Shown: positions 11,985-23,097 of the stretch, one piece after another
Position numbering within the stretch: the first letter of the stretch is position 1
Layout of the letters: each line of letters begins with the position of its first letter
Origin: Volvariella volvacea V23
Lineage: Eukaryota > Basidiomycota > Agaricomycetes > Agaricales > Pluteaceae
Length of the DNA stretch: 64,000 nt
Reading direction: 5' to 3'
NCBI GenBank assembly: GCA_000349905.1
Contig: KB722746.1
Span: 752,853 to 816,852, forward strand
The notes under the pieces: generated by a model
Seen by the model: only the letters and a program-made list of their open reading frames with translations
What the model was told of the DNA's origin: nothing
Databases searched by the model: none
Translations under genes and position numbers: made by a program

Positions 11985-12701
11985 CTACGGCTTCTTAGCA
12001 GCGTGCTTCTTTGACCCCCGCTTCGACTTGCTCTTCCTCTTCTTTTTCGTTGGAGACGTGGGCGTTGGCGTGGGGTGGGTTGTGGGATTAGCGCCTCGCA
12101 GTCTTATTCGGCCGTCTTTGAGTGTCTCGGTTATGACTGGGCTGGCTGCTGGTCGGAACTTGTGCTCTTTCGAGTAGCTAAACGGGGTGGGATGTGGACG
12201 AGGTGTTGTGGTCATGGAGTTGGCGGGAGCACCAATGACGTGTGCACAATGCCGGTGAATACAAGAACAAGTTGAAAAGGCCGACGAATGACACCAACAA
12301 TCAGCGAGAAAAGGACGAAGGGCAGTAAAGGGGACATACCGCGAAGCATAGACGACCTTTGGCTTCGTGCTCTCCTTCTTCGAGGTCAAGAACAGCCACA
12401 GACAGAGCAACAACACTGACAGCAATACGAAGCGCTTCATGAACGACGCCCTACCACTCGCTGCCGGCGGCGAATGCGAAGGGTCTGCGTCCGCGTCATC
12501 TTCGTTGTCAGAGATGGTCGACTCGTCGTCGTCGTCGTTGGACCGGAGGTCGTCTTTAGATGCAGAGAGCGCATTGTCCGTGTCCAGTCCTGTGGTGTTC
12601 GGTGCGTCGCCTTGCTCCTCGATTTTGAGTTTTTCGACCATGGTGGTGTCCACTCCGTCGACTTTCGAGAACGCCGGTAGAAGCTGCGAGTCACGTGTCA
12701 C
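11985..12701 (-). CDS. Single-pass membrane protein with acidic N-terminus and Lys-rich tail, unknown function
   Basis: Two exons on the minus strand (12701-12340 and 12177-11985) give 184 residues; an internal Met at 12641 is an alternative start. The N-terminal part is acidic and Ser/Asp-rich. A transmembrane segment (RFVLLSVLLLCLWLFL) follows. The C-terminal part carries RYSKEHKFRPAASPVITE and then a Lys/Arg-rich tail ending KKHAAKKP. The intron (12178-12339) is 162 nt, divisible by three and free of stops, so an unspliced message would add 54 residues. I prefer splicing because the joined sequence reads smoothly and the ends are GTATGT and TTTAG. Function not recognised. Confidence 0.7.
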   Translation of the reverse strand: MTRDSQLLPAFSKVDGVDTTMVEKLKIEEQGDAPNTTGLDTDNALSASKDDLRSNDDDDESTISDNEDDADADPSHSPPAASGRASFMKRFVLLSVLLLCLWLFLTSKKESTKPKVVYASRYVPFTALRPFLADCWCHSSAFSTCSCIHRHCAHVIGAPANSMTTTPRPHPTPFSYSKEHKFRPAASPVITETLKDGRIRLRGANPTTHPTPTPTSPTKKKRKSKSKRGSKKHAAKKP

Positions 12702-13323
12702 CGGAAATTGCCAGCCAATCGCGTCACCGCAAGCTCACCCACCAACGCCGGACTCCTGCACGGACTGGTGCTAATCAATAATTTCCCGTTGTTGGCTGCC
12801 TTTGCCCAATTGTGTACACCCTTTATTGTGTGTGCATTCCGAACACGTTCTCGGCTAATGCTCCACTTCCTAGTTCCGTTCCCGTTGATGTTGCTCTGAG
12901 CAATTCATTCCTCGCGGGTGATAACAATCGCTTCTTTTGCCATAGTAGCATTCAAATGCCGGGCGCTCAAGAAGCACTTCCTCGAGGGCTGCACAAGCGA
13001 CAGGGTCAAAGCCGTTTCAACCCATATCGCCGAAAACGTTGACATCATTGACAGAACGACCGCAAATCATATCGCTTTTGAACATGGCAGCTGCAAGTCT
13101 CATGAACTGTAAGCCCAAAATATCGTCTGAATTGGCGACAGGCTTTTCGCGAGTTGAACGAACTATTTGACGCCCTTCCGAGTTATCCCCATGGTGCGCC
13201 CTGTTACTCATCAAGTACCTGGTGGCGTTCTCATTGGCGAATCACATTGGAGTCAGGTTCACGCACAACGACCACAGGCGAATTGGACGCGAACTAGAAG
13301 ACAACCACAAATTTTCGTGGGGG
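12702..13323. other. Upstream region of M43 copy 2
   Basis: No gene is supported. Blocks at about 12985-13020 and 13171-13340 resemble 15440-15475 and 15611-15790 upstream of copy 3, including a shared GGTGCGCCCTGT core, so the promoter region was duplicated with the gene. Confidence 0.6.
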
Positions 13324-13330
13324 TATAAAG
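13324..13330 (+). promoter_or_regulatory. TATA box of M43 copy 2
   Basis: TATAAAG, 97 bp upstream of the ATG at 13421, in a GGGTATAAAG context. Confidence 0.75.
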
Positions 13331-13420
13331 TTGGCGTTGCAAAAGTAGGTGTCCCCCAGTCTTCTGTCGACTCTTCTGTTCCATCCCTTCCCCTCTCTAT
13401 CTTTTTCTGCTATATCCAAG

Positions 13421-14574
13421 ATGCTCAAGAAAGCCTTCGCCCTCGTCCTCGTCATGGCTTCGGCCCTTCATGTAGTCGTCGCCGACCCGATTCCAGTTGG
13501 TCGTCGTGAACTCTGCGGTACATACATCTCTCCCGAGCAGATCGAGGTTGCGGAGGCACACTTCCAAGCAAACCAGCCTCTTGTTGCTTCCACATCCTCC
13601 CCAGGGACTATCAACGTCTATTTTCACGTCATATCAAAGGACGATAGCCCTGAGTCTGGCAATATTCCGTTCGTCTTTGTTTCTTCATGCCCATATGATG
13701 ACCAGAGCGCTAACTCGGGTCGGTTTTGCGCAGTGATTCGCAAATAGAACAGCAAATGGACGTCTTGATCCGTGATTTTGCTCAAAGCGGCATCAGCTTT
13801 GTTCTCGCGAATGTTACCCGTATCTGCAACGGCGGCTGGTTCAGTAACGTTGGTCCAGGCACGCCTGAAGAAAACGAGATGAAGGGCTCACTCCGAGTTG
13901 GTGGAGCTGGTGACCTTAATGTCTATACCGTTGGGTGAGTGTACCTTTTGTCAATCGTCTACCCCTTCTTAAAGCTCATTGCAACCATAACGTTTTTCAG
14001 TTTTGAATCGGGACCTGGAGAAGGCCTTTTAGGTTATGCTACTTTCCCCTCGAGTTACAGCGACAATCCCCAGGATGATGGTGTCGGTGAGTTCGTGGCA
14101 CAATTACCTACTTTCACATTTCTAACTAGCTCTAGTCCTACGCTACTCCACTGTTCCTGGTGGAGCCGCAGCCCCATATAATCTCGGCAGGGTAAGCAAG
14201 CGATCCGATTCTCAGCAAGAGAGACACAATGCTAACCTGTTCCGCTCCCAGACGTTAACCCACGAAGTTGGCCACTGGGTCGGTCTATACCACACATTCC
14301 AGGGTGGCTGTGATGTTCCAGGCGACTACGTTGCTGACACTCCTGCCGAGGCATCTCCTGCTTTCGGCTGTCCTTCTGGCCGCGATACCTGCCCTTATCC
14401 TGGCGCTGATCCCATCCGTGAGTCCCTTTTGTCGTTTTTGGAACCGCTTGGACTCATTTTTTTCGCGATTTAGATAATTTTATGGACTACACTGACGATG
14501 CGTGTATGGACCAATTCACTCCTGGTCAGAGCGTTCGTGCTCTCAGCCAACTTGCTATGTACAGGGGCCTGTAG
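13421..14574 (+). CDS. Secreted zinc metalloprotease, peptidase M43, copy 2
   Basis: Six exons (13421-13668, 13734-13934, 14001-14086, 14136-14191, 14252-14417, 14474-14574) encode 285 residues. The signal peptide is [21 protein letters not shown]. The zinc motif is [11 protein letters not shown] (His201, Glu202, His205, His211) and the Met-turn is HNFMDY. One extra Cys (TRICNGGWF) is not present in the other copies. A PYPGADP segment replaces the usual PGGGPDP before the last intron. All splice sites are GT-AG. The gene appears intact; an F-box remnant lies about 125 bp after its stop. Confidence 0.9.
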
Positions 14575-14696
14575 TTGACATGAAATGAGGGATTATTGTG
14601 CTTATATGCAATACACATGAAATTTGTGTTAGAAATATATTTATCGACGTTTTTAACGCACCGATGGCGCATTCAACCATTCACCTGACAGCCACC

Positions 14697-14760
14697 ACAA
14701 ACGTCTCACCCATTGAAGGACTTCCACTGGAAATATTTCTAAGATTCTTACCCTCTGCTA
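14697..14760 (+). pseudogene. F-box gene relic after M43 copy 2
   Basis: About 20 codons (VSPIEGLPLEIFLRFLP) match the N-terminus of the intact F-box gene at 24536 (VSPIERLPPELLSTIF). The start codon is gone: the bases aligned with ATGAACG read CAAACG. No F-box continuation is visible before the scaffold gap at 15037. The DNA between the M43 stop and this relic also resembles the DNA after M43 copy 5, so the relic arrived by duplication of an M43 plus F-box segment. Confidence 0.75.
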
Positions 14761-15763
14761 CCGTGAACCAATACGTACTTATGTGCCTTGTCGGGTACAC
14801 CTCTGTCGCACCCGATACCTTGCACCCGCTACCCTTCTGGAGCTCTCCAACTGTGCTCCTCTTTATAAAGCCAATCCCATGATGCCACGCGGGAAGGCCG
14901 TACAATGGACTTAGAAGACGCCCGCTTCGTCTTCTATCCTGTCCAAAGCTCCATTCTTTTGCGCTGCCTCTACTGTCACGCTACAGGTCGACGCAGTATT
15001 TTCCCAGACTCAAACGCTGTATCTGAGGTACAAAATNNNNNNNNNNNNNNNNNNNNNNNNNNNNNNNNNNNNNNNNNNNNNNNNNNNNNNNNNNNNNNNN
15101 NNNNNNNNNNNNNNNNNNNNNNNNNNNNNNNNNNNNGAAAATCTAATAAATCCCGATAGCGGATGCGCGTGAAAGGGCGCCCACGCCTTAGTACTGTTGA
15201 AAATTGGGAGGACGGAGACTGGAAAGCAAGTGTGTATGCCTTCTACCGATATACATGGGGGGCGGATGAAATTTCGGGAGCTATATCGCTCCCCAATTCT
15301 ATTCCCAAACTCACCGGTTGTCTCTATTCAGATTTGCTGCGAAAATCCAATTCATCTCAAGAACTAGATCTCATCTGATTGAATGTTCAATTCCGGCCAT
15401 TCAAACATCTTGCATCACTATTCGGATTTACTTCCTAAGGGCTACATAACCGACAGGGTCATAGTCGCTTCCACTTTATAGGATATCTGAGCAGAATGAC
15501 CACGAAAGCATGCTGCTCGTGTACACGGGCTACCTTTAAGTGCAATGACCGGAAAGCATCGACTCTGTCGATGAAGGGTACGAGCCACACCATGAACGAG
15601 CTACTCAGTGTTTCCCCGAGTTAATCCTCTCGGTGCGCCCTGTCACTTATGAATGACTTGGCGGAACTTGACCGATGAATTGCACTGCAATCAGGTTCAT
15701 GTTCCATCCCCAGCCTACGCGAATAGGACGCGAATTAGAAAATGGCAATGCATTGTTGAGTAG
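14761..15763. other. Intergenic region with scaffold gap
   Basis: No supported gene. It includes a run of 100 N and the duplicated promoter blocks of M43 copy 3. Confidence 0.6.
15037..15136. other. Assembly gap (100 N)
   Basis: Exactly 100 N, the usual placeholder for a join of unknown size. Frames translated across it are meaningless. Confidence 0.98.
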
Positions 15764-15770
15764 TATAAAG
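15764..15770 (+). promoter_or_regulatory. TATA box of M43 copy 3
   Basis: TATAAAG, 101 bp upstream of the ATG at 15865. Confidence 0.75.
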
Positions 15771-15864
15771 GCGCCATTGCAAAGACCAAGCCTTTCCCCA
15801 GTCCTCTCGCGGCTCTTTCTCCTCGTCTCACCCTCCTCCTCCTTCCACGTTTTCCGCATTCAAG

Positions 15865-17033
15865 ATGTTCAAAAAGGCTTTCGCTCTCGTCCTCGTTGTG
15901 GCCTCGACCCTCCACGTCGTTGTCGCCGACCCAATTCCGCTTGGGGTGCGCGAAATTTGCGGCACAGACATTTCTGTGGAGCAGTTGGAAGCCGTCCAAG
16001 CAGATTTTGAAGCACACCAGCCCCCTTCCGTCCTTTCTGGCAGTGTTTTCAACGTCCACTTCCACATCATCAACAGCGGACCTGGTATAGACTCTGGGAA
16101 TGTTCCGTACGTCCTCCATGCTTTGTCTCACCGTACCTTAAGAGAAGGACCGCTATGCTGACCGAGGTTGTTGGGTTTTCATGTATATCCAGTGATCAGC
16201 AGATTATTGACCAAGTGAACGTGTTGAACGATAATTTTGCTCCGAGCGGAATTCGCTTTAACCTTGGCAGAGTCAACCGCATCAGCAACTCCAATTGGTT
16301 CTACAATGTAGCCCCCAACACTTTAGAACAGAATCAGATGAAGGCACAACTCCGAACCGGTGGTCCCAGGGACCTTAACGTCTACACGGTTAGGCAAGTA
16401 TCTCCCATTGATGACGATCTTCGTCAAGCCTTTCTTGCGTCTGACTGTAATCGCATGGTCATGCAGTCTCAGCACAGTGAATCTCTTGGGATACGCCACG
16501 TTCCCGTGGGAGTTTGTTGCAAAACCTTGGGACGATGGTGTTGGTGAGTCCACTACTTTATAAGCAGCTTCGTCAAACTCTGATCCACTCCTTATAGTAT
16601 TAAAATACACCACCTTCCCAGGTGGAAGTGAACTCGGATATAATCTGGGTAAGGTATGTAGTAACTATTTCCAGCAATAGTGCTATGATGCTAACTTGTT
16701 CGGTTCTCAGATACTAACCCACGAAGTCGGTCATTGGGTTGGTCTATTGCACACCTTCCAGGGTGGCTGCGATGGGCCCGGAGACTATGTCAACGACACT
16801 CCCGCTGAGGCCTACCCCGCTAGTGGCTGCCCAGTTGGTCGTGATACTTGCCCTGGTGGTGGTCCTGACCCTATCCGTGAGTTTTTTGCTATCTTCCATC
16901 GAATCATTGGCACTCATCTAGTTGTAATCCAGATAATTATATGGATTACACCGACAATGCATGTTTCACCCATTTCACGCCTGGTCAAATCAACCGCGCC
17001 CATCAAGCAATTGAAATATATAGGCGTTTCTAA
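15865..17033 (+). CDS. Secreted zinc metalloprotease, peptidase M43, copy 3 (with a GC-AG intron)
   Basis: Six exons (15865-16106, 16193-16393, 16467-16543, 16598-16653, 16711-16876, 16933-17033) encode 280 residues. The signal peptide is [21 protein letters not shown]. The zinc motif is [11 protein letters not shown] (His196, Glu197, His200, His206); the Met-turn is HNYMDY. The second intron starts GCAAGT instead of GT. This is the only joining that restores the family sequence ([10 protein letters not shown]), and AG|GCAAGT is the strong donor context known for GC-AG introns. Exon 3 is 9 nt shorter than in copies 1, 2 and 4. The C-terminal helix differs ([11 protein letters not shown]). If the GC donor is used poorly, expression would be reduced. 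Confidence 0.88.
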
Positions 17034-18228
17034 GTTTAACGCACTAGGGTGAACCTGGGAGTACTGCTATTTAAGGAACTCTTGTTTAGGGATTGTGAGA
17101 CATCTTTACTACTACGAATAATTGAATCTTCTTGCCCGACGTCTAATGCTGATCCTTGGTGACGAGTGAGCAGTCGGTGACCGAGATAGATTTAGAAATT
17201 GCTTAGTCCAGTGAAAAAGTCCACATTCAATCTCAGAATACAGTTAGCATCGTACCGGGGACCTACGCACCAACAGGGGGTTGTTTGAGATTGTAGTTTA
17301 TCATATAGACAACTTCTCATGGTCTGGGCCGAGTTCCTTTGTAGTAGCATGCCGCTGGTTAGCTGACATTGCACTAATCGATGCATCCCGTTCAATCCCT
17401 TGCTTCTGGACGGTGTATATCTAATCCTATCTACGGATGTTGTTCTATCTGCGTCTGCATTCGCACATGATAGCCCTGTCCTTAAAGTGTTACAAGCGAC
17501 CAATTCATCAGAAGTGATGGTGAAGGATCGCTTCGGTCATTAATTCGAAATCAAAACGCGGGCGCTCGGGAAGCACCTCGCGTTCCTATTCAGAGGTATT
17601 TCCATATGGATAGGCGGCGGGATCGGCTTGGGGTTGTCGCGCTTACGTTGTGCCAAGACAAATAATATTGACCTCCTCGACAGTGGACCGCAGAAAAGAG
17701 ATTCTCGAGCTCATGAGTGAGTTGCTACAAGTTACAAACTTCACATTATCACAGTAGTGCAGTTGCGAATTGGATGGCTCAATCAAAAGTTGATTTCATG
17801 CTACTCAATCAAGCCCTTGTTGGAGTTTTCACACGACCACGCGTTGCTAGTACGGGCGTCGTCAATATATTGGGAATGTGATCCGTGAGGCTATCCCGTG
17901 CTTCCTCATTCGCCGATGATCAAGCATATGAAAAATACGTTCAGCATTTCTTCAGCTCCGTATCTTCCCATGGAATAAGTAAGTACGCACGCTGTTGTTC
18001 TGCAATAAAACACCGACAGATCATTAGCGCGTAAACCTGTGACAATTAGATGTTACCGTCAGGCTCTCACTCATTACTTCACGCCCAGAATCTGTGTTCG
18101 AGCACCCCACATGGCTTGAGACGGATCACTAGTCAGATTACCATATGAACAAAAACAAATTACGAGATAACGAGCTCACCACATGCGAATTCGAAGCAAA
18201 GTCGAAGACAACGATTTTTGTCGACAGG
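17034..18228. other. Intergenic region upstream of M43 copy 4
   Basis: About 1.2 kb without a supported gene and without a recognisable F-box remnant. The segment 18119-18190 carries the block conserved with copy 1. Confidence 0.55.
18119..18190 (+). promoter_or_regulatory. Upstream block conserved between M43 copies 4 and 1
   Basis: Matches 8573-8640, with the core TACGAGATAAC then CTCACCACATGCGA, placed about 140-200 bp before the start codon. Confidence 0.55.
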
Positions 18229-18235
18229 TATAAAG
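18229..18235 (+). promoter_or_regulatory. TATA box of M43 copy 4
   Basis: TATAAAG, 99 bp upstream of the ATG at 18328. Confidence 0.75.
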
Positions 18236-18327
18236 GCACCGTCGCAAAGGCAACATTTCCTCAGGCTCCTCGTAGCTCCTCTATCTCCCTGCTTCCCCCC
18301 CTCTCCATCTTCCCTTCCATACCCAAG

Positions 18328-19473
18328 ATGTTCAAAAAGACCTTCAGTCTTGTTCTTCTCATGGCTTCTACCCTTAATATAGTCGTCGCTGAGCCAGTTG
18401 TCGGTCGCCGCCAGATTTGCGGTGCACACCTTTCCAAGGAAAAGATGGAGGTCGCAGAGGCACACTTCGAGGCTAACCAGCCCGCTACTAGCTTCACCTC
18501 CCGTACACCCGTTGTCAACGTCCACTTCCATGTCATCTCAGCTGGTCCCGAACTCGAAGATGGAAACGTCCCGTAAGTTCTCTATTATTCCCGCCTTCGA
18601 AACTGTTCATGCGCTCATTCCTACAGGGACTCACAAATCTACGATCAGATGGACGTCTTGAACACCGATTTTGCCCCAAGCAAGATTAAGTTCACTCTTA
18701 AGAACATCACTCGTACAGTCAATGCCGATTGGTTCCAGAACATTCACTATGAGTCCCCTGTACAAGGCGAAGCAACGGCAGCCCTCCGTGTTGGTGGAGC
18801 TAGCACCCTTAACGTCTACACCGTTGGGTCAGTACTTCTGCCGCCCTTTTCTTGCGTCTTCTGAGGGTTGATTGTGCGTTAAATAATACACAGATTCCAA
18901 TCTGAAGAAGCATCGGGTCTTTTGGGATATGCCACATTCCCATCGGAATACAAGAGCAACCCTCTGGATGACGGTGTTTGTGAGTTGATACCTCTTTTAG
19001 TACCTCTAATCAGAGCTGAATAGTTTTCCTTAGTCCTCCTCTATTCCACCCTTCCTGGGGGAACCGCAGCCCCATTTAACCTCGGCAGGGTAAGTAGGCA
19101 AATGTCCCCAAGCAGAGGGTATGTAGTGCTAACTTGTCCGCTTCCAGACGTTAACCCACGAGGCTGGTCACTGGGTCGGCTTATTCCACACCTTTGAAGG
19201 TGGCTGTAAAGCCCCAGGAGATTATGTCCGTGATACTCCGCCTGAGGCCTCCCCCGCCACTGGTTGCCCCATTGGCCGTGACACATGCCCTGGTGGTGGC
19301 CCTGACCCAATTCGTGAGTATCCTATTAACCTCAATGCAATAATTTGCACTCACCTGCTTGTATCTCAGACAACTATATGGACTACACCGATGATGCATG
19401 CTATAATGAGTTCACCCCCGGTCAAGCGCGTCGTGCACGTGCCCAAATCGCCGTGTATAGAGGTATTTTTTAG
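18328..19473 (+). CDS. Secreted zinc metalloprotease, peptidase M43, copy 4
   Basis: Six exons (18328-18572, 18627-18827, 18894-18979, 19034-19089, 19148-19313, 19370-19473) encode 285 residues. The signal peptide is [21 protein letters not shown]. The zinc motif is [11 protein letters not shown] (His200, Glu201, His204, His210), with Ala in place of the Val seen in all other copies, a change that leaves all zinc ligands and the catalytic Glu. The Met-turn is HNYMDY. Introns are GT-AG. A degenerate F-box gene starts about 165 bp after the stop codon. Confidence 0.9.
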
Positions 19474-19635
19474 GCACCATAAGTTGGAATAAGCCTTAGA
19501 ACAGATCTACACGGCTTCTACTGTAACTTTATTGTACATAGTCCCTCATAATACAAACGCGTTGGATAGGATCAACAATTGCCGGTGACAGTGCTGAGAT
19601 TTACACATTTGGCACATTGCCCGCATTCAATCTCC

Positions 19636-20897
19636 CAGCTTTCCATCAACAATCTCCCGCCAGAAATCCTTTCAAAGATATTCCAAAGCCCTTTCAGTCC
19701 TGAATGGTACCCACACAAATTGCCGACCAATCTCGAACTGATCTGCAAGCAATGGAGGTCGATCACGTTAGGAACACCTAAACTTTAGACGACGGTGAAG
19801 GTGGATGGGAACGCTTCTCGTATTTCTCTCCACGTAACCGCTATCAATCAATGGTTAAAACAGTCCTGTAGCCTGCATTGCGAAGTTAAGGCGCAACTGA
19901 GAGTGGAAAAAAATTCTCCTATACTTGTGATGTCCAATATTTTGATGCCTGTCATTACTCGTATCCAGGAGCTCTCCTTGACGCTGTGCTTCTTAGAACT
20001 GCGACAGTGCTCATAATTCTTCGCAATCGGTCTCCCACTTCTTAAAAGCCTGTCCCTCTCGTTTACGAACGATGACAGGATACCCGCCCTTGGGACTCCA
20101 AGGATTTTCCTCCAATTTATGAGTTACACTCGACTTGAATGAATCAGGTTATCTGCTGCCATGACGTTTTTTTGTCAGTGACATGGCACCTGCTCTCCCA
20201 CCATCTGTGAAGACTTTTGACCAGTGTATTCCGATGCAACCTACGGCGGCGTTGCGCTTACTCGACAAACTACGCAATCTTGAGGAGCTCTCTCACAAGA
20301 TCTCTACCCCTTCAAATCGAGCCCATCCCGGAAAGTACGGGGATTCGCCTTATTCACACGTCCCTTCGTCGTTTCTTCATTTGCTCTGGGGTGAGCTTTA
20401 GCCCTTTGTTCAAGAAAGTTCACATCCCTTCTGTCAGCCTCGACCTATTGTACATCGATAACTCCGACCAAATTCTCGAACGTATCGCAGATGCCCTCCT
20501 CTAAAATGGCGGATGCTGATCAACTTTCGCGTGACCTTAGACGACCTCTTTTTGTTCTTCCGCTATCATTGACGTTACGGTTTCCAACTCTGTTCTCCTT
20601 GATAAATCCTTGATGTCGGCTCTTACTCTAAGACCCGGCACGGTGCCATACTTGCCGCATCTGCAGAGAATCACATTCACATCGTTGCGTTCTCTACCAA
20701 GCGATCCGGACTTGGTGGATAGGGACTTCATCGAGTTTATTGACTCGCGATGGAGGGCATTGAAAGAGGGACCGTGCAAACTGCGGTACGTCAAATTTCA
20801 GGGTGGTAGAACTTGGGAACGGGACTCGGATGCAAGGCTAGAGAAGTTTAGGGAGATGGGTTTAGTTAAGATTGGAGTAGTCGATTCGAGCAAGTGA
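19636..20897 (+). pseudogene. Degenerate F-box/leucine-rich gene after M43 copy 4
   Basis: Fragments in shifting frames follow the order of an F-box gene: an F-box (LSINNLPPEILSKIF), a CKQWRSITLGTPKL segment ending at a TAG (19786-19788), then a middle part (INQWLKQ, VITRIQELSLTL), the LQPT-like piece (MQPTAALRLLDKLRNLEEL), ILERIADALL, and the C-terminal DFIEFIDSRWRALKEG motif near 20730. Several stops and frame changes separate them and no start codon opens the F-box. This is a long-dead paralogue of the intact gene at 24536. Confidence 0.8.
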
Positions 20898-21194
20898 ACC
20901 TGGTGTTGAGAGCGGTGTAATTACGTCTCGATCATTTGGAGGTTCGCTTTCTTGTACCTGTTTTTATGTGCCCTATGATTATTGTACGTACTCTGCTCTC
21001 TCCAATAATGCTGACTTCAATGTGGAGATCATAGGATAACTTCACTTTCTATCGCGATCAGGTAGCTTGCAATGCAGTATTTACGTGTGGACGAGAAAGA
21101 ACAAAGAAAGCCCCTGGACGTTAGATTATCGGTCGCAATTTTCGATATAGCCCCTGATATAGAGGATTCTGCTTTCATGTTGGATTTGAACGAA

Positions 21195-21730
21195 TTATAA
21201 AGACGATTGGGCGTTTTCTCTCAAGGCTTCCCTCCTCCACTTCAAGCCCTACCTCCTCTCAGCATAAAGATCAGCTCACAGGAACTCAGGACTTTCAATG
21301 TCTCCCTATGGTTCCTGGACTGCACTCACCTGACTTTGTGTCCTTTTTCCGGGTTTCTGCCCATTTTATTTGAAGGTATTCGGCACTGACGCCGAGTTAC
21401 AGCCCGTTGATGTATTGCGCTTGCTCAATAAGCTCCACAATCTCGAAGCAATCAAAACTAACACCTTCCACTCTAAGTGAACCACGTCCGAGGAACCCGT
21501 CACCTCTCGTCTCCGTCAGTATGTGCTTGGGACCTGTTTCGAAAGAACTCAGCTTCCCGTGTAGATCTTGATCCAGCATGCCTATAGAGGACTCGGCCGG
21601 GATTCTTGAGCACATCGCGGATACATTTCTTCCTCGAAGCTCGTTGAACCTCAGAGTGCCTTCCTAGTCAAGACGAGTTCTCCACTTTCCGGCGTATCCA
21701 CACCATCGCTCTCATCAAAATTGTAGTTCC
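21195..21730 (+). pseudogene. Second F-box/leucine-rich gene remnant
   Basis: Short pieces match the middle and late parts of the same family: ELQPVDVLRLLNKLHNLEAI near 21400 and AGILEHIADTFLPRSSLNLRVPS near 21600, in different frames and with stops between. It is either a separate copy or the displaced tail of a duplicated unit. Confidence 0.65.
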
Positions 21731-22999
21731 GGTTATTTCAAAAATGCTTGATTTGCAGTCAAAATCAGTAAAGGAATCGAAAGTTAATGCGCGCGTTATT
21801 TATTATACTGATTTTTAAACCTGGCGATTCCGACGACTCTGGTTCTGCTGTGCGTGTCTTTATCGCTTTCCCGGTTTCACTAATGAGGAGAGCCAACATT
21901 GTAGTTTTGAACGACTCCGCCCTAGCTCGCGATCAGGAACGTACCCTACTATGCAGCACTTCTTCTTTCATAAAGCCGCCTTGTTTCTCCCCGTGATAAT
22001 AATCCTTCTGCAGCTTGACTTTGGACCCAAGCAAACCCCAAAAAGCAGGTGCGAACGGTGGACTTTTAAGCTCCCACTAAGGGGAGACGTCAGATGCCAT
22101 GACAGGTACTGGGTTCGCCTTTCCTATTCCGCTTCCTGCGGCTCTTGTGATAGGAAGAGTCTATTATCTTCCGTTCACCCCCCAAAAAACGAGCTACTTA
22201 TTCGAGACGTCACCCCGATGTGGAATCGGTGGTGTCATACAAGCATGGCACTTGATTGGCTTTGATCGGTCATATTCCTGGATGCATCAATCTCACAAAT
22301 GGGTAGGTTCGCTTTCGTGCTATTCATAGGCACTCCGTGATAGGAATCTCATCATTGTCCATCACTTGTGGCTTGAAAAAATGACGTCCCCGTTTTCGCT
22401 CTGCTCACCTGCGCGTTCATCGTATCTCGTTATCGGGGTTTCCAAGGTGGGTTAGTCTCCTTCATGTTTACTTCCAAGATGATTGTGGATGCGCTGTGCT
22501 AGGCCATTTGTGTCCGATTCCTAACAAATTGCGGACTATTTGAAGGCAGAGGCTAGTCGTTGTGAGTTTTAGTTCATTTTGCTCACCTATCCCCTACGCT
22601 CTCCAAAAGGTCCACAAAATAGTTAAATCACGTCGTACGTAATTTACGGCTCCGTAAGTCATGATCTCGACCGAGAAATTCTGTGTATTTCAGTAATGTA
22701 TTGACACCAGTGATTGACAGGCGAGTCTCTTTTTCGACCGACTTCGCGAAGGGGATATGTCGCTAGATTGACTATCAATAGACGAGGGTGAGCATCCTAA
22801 ATCCATAGAGTGGGACGGAACATAACCATCACCCATTTCTAAGAATATGCCTTCTCGTGTGCCAAGATCAGCTGCAATCCATGTGCACCCAGGTCATGTT
22901 CGGCGTCCGCATTTTTCGTTCTGAGCCGCTGCAGGAGCGAGTTGGTAGATAGCCAAGTCTCTCTGCAATTTTGAGAGCACGAAAAATATAGAGGAGTAG
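21731..22999. other. Intergenic region upstream of M43 copy 5
   Basis: No gene is supported. It contains the 15-mer shared with copy 1 (22759-22773). Frames near 21950-22330 have no recognisable domain. Confidence 0.55.
22759..22773 (+). promoter_or_regulatory. 15-bp block shared with the M43 copy 1 promoter
   Basis: Identical to 8423-8437 and at the same distance (about 325-340 bp) from the start codon of its gene. Confidence 0.5.
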
Positions 23000-23007
23000 T
23001 ATAAAAG
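23000..23007 (+). promoter_or_regulatory. TATA box of M43 copy 5
   Basis: TATAAAAG, 98 bp upstream of the ATG at 23098. Confidence 0.75.
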
Positions 23008-23097
23008 TGCACCAACGTGGATCGTGAAGCCTTCAGTCCTCTCAAGGATTTCACTCCTCACTGCTCTACAAAAGAATTGACCTCGAAACTCAAAAAA

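Noticed and set aside
16392..16547. Unspliced reading through M43 copy 3 intron 2, suggesting a pseudogene
   Set aside because: A GC-AG intron restores the full family sequence, so the gene is treated as intact.
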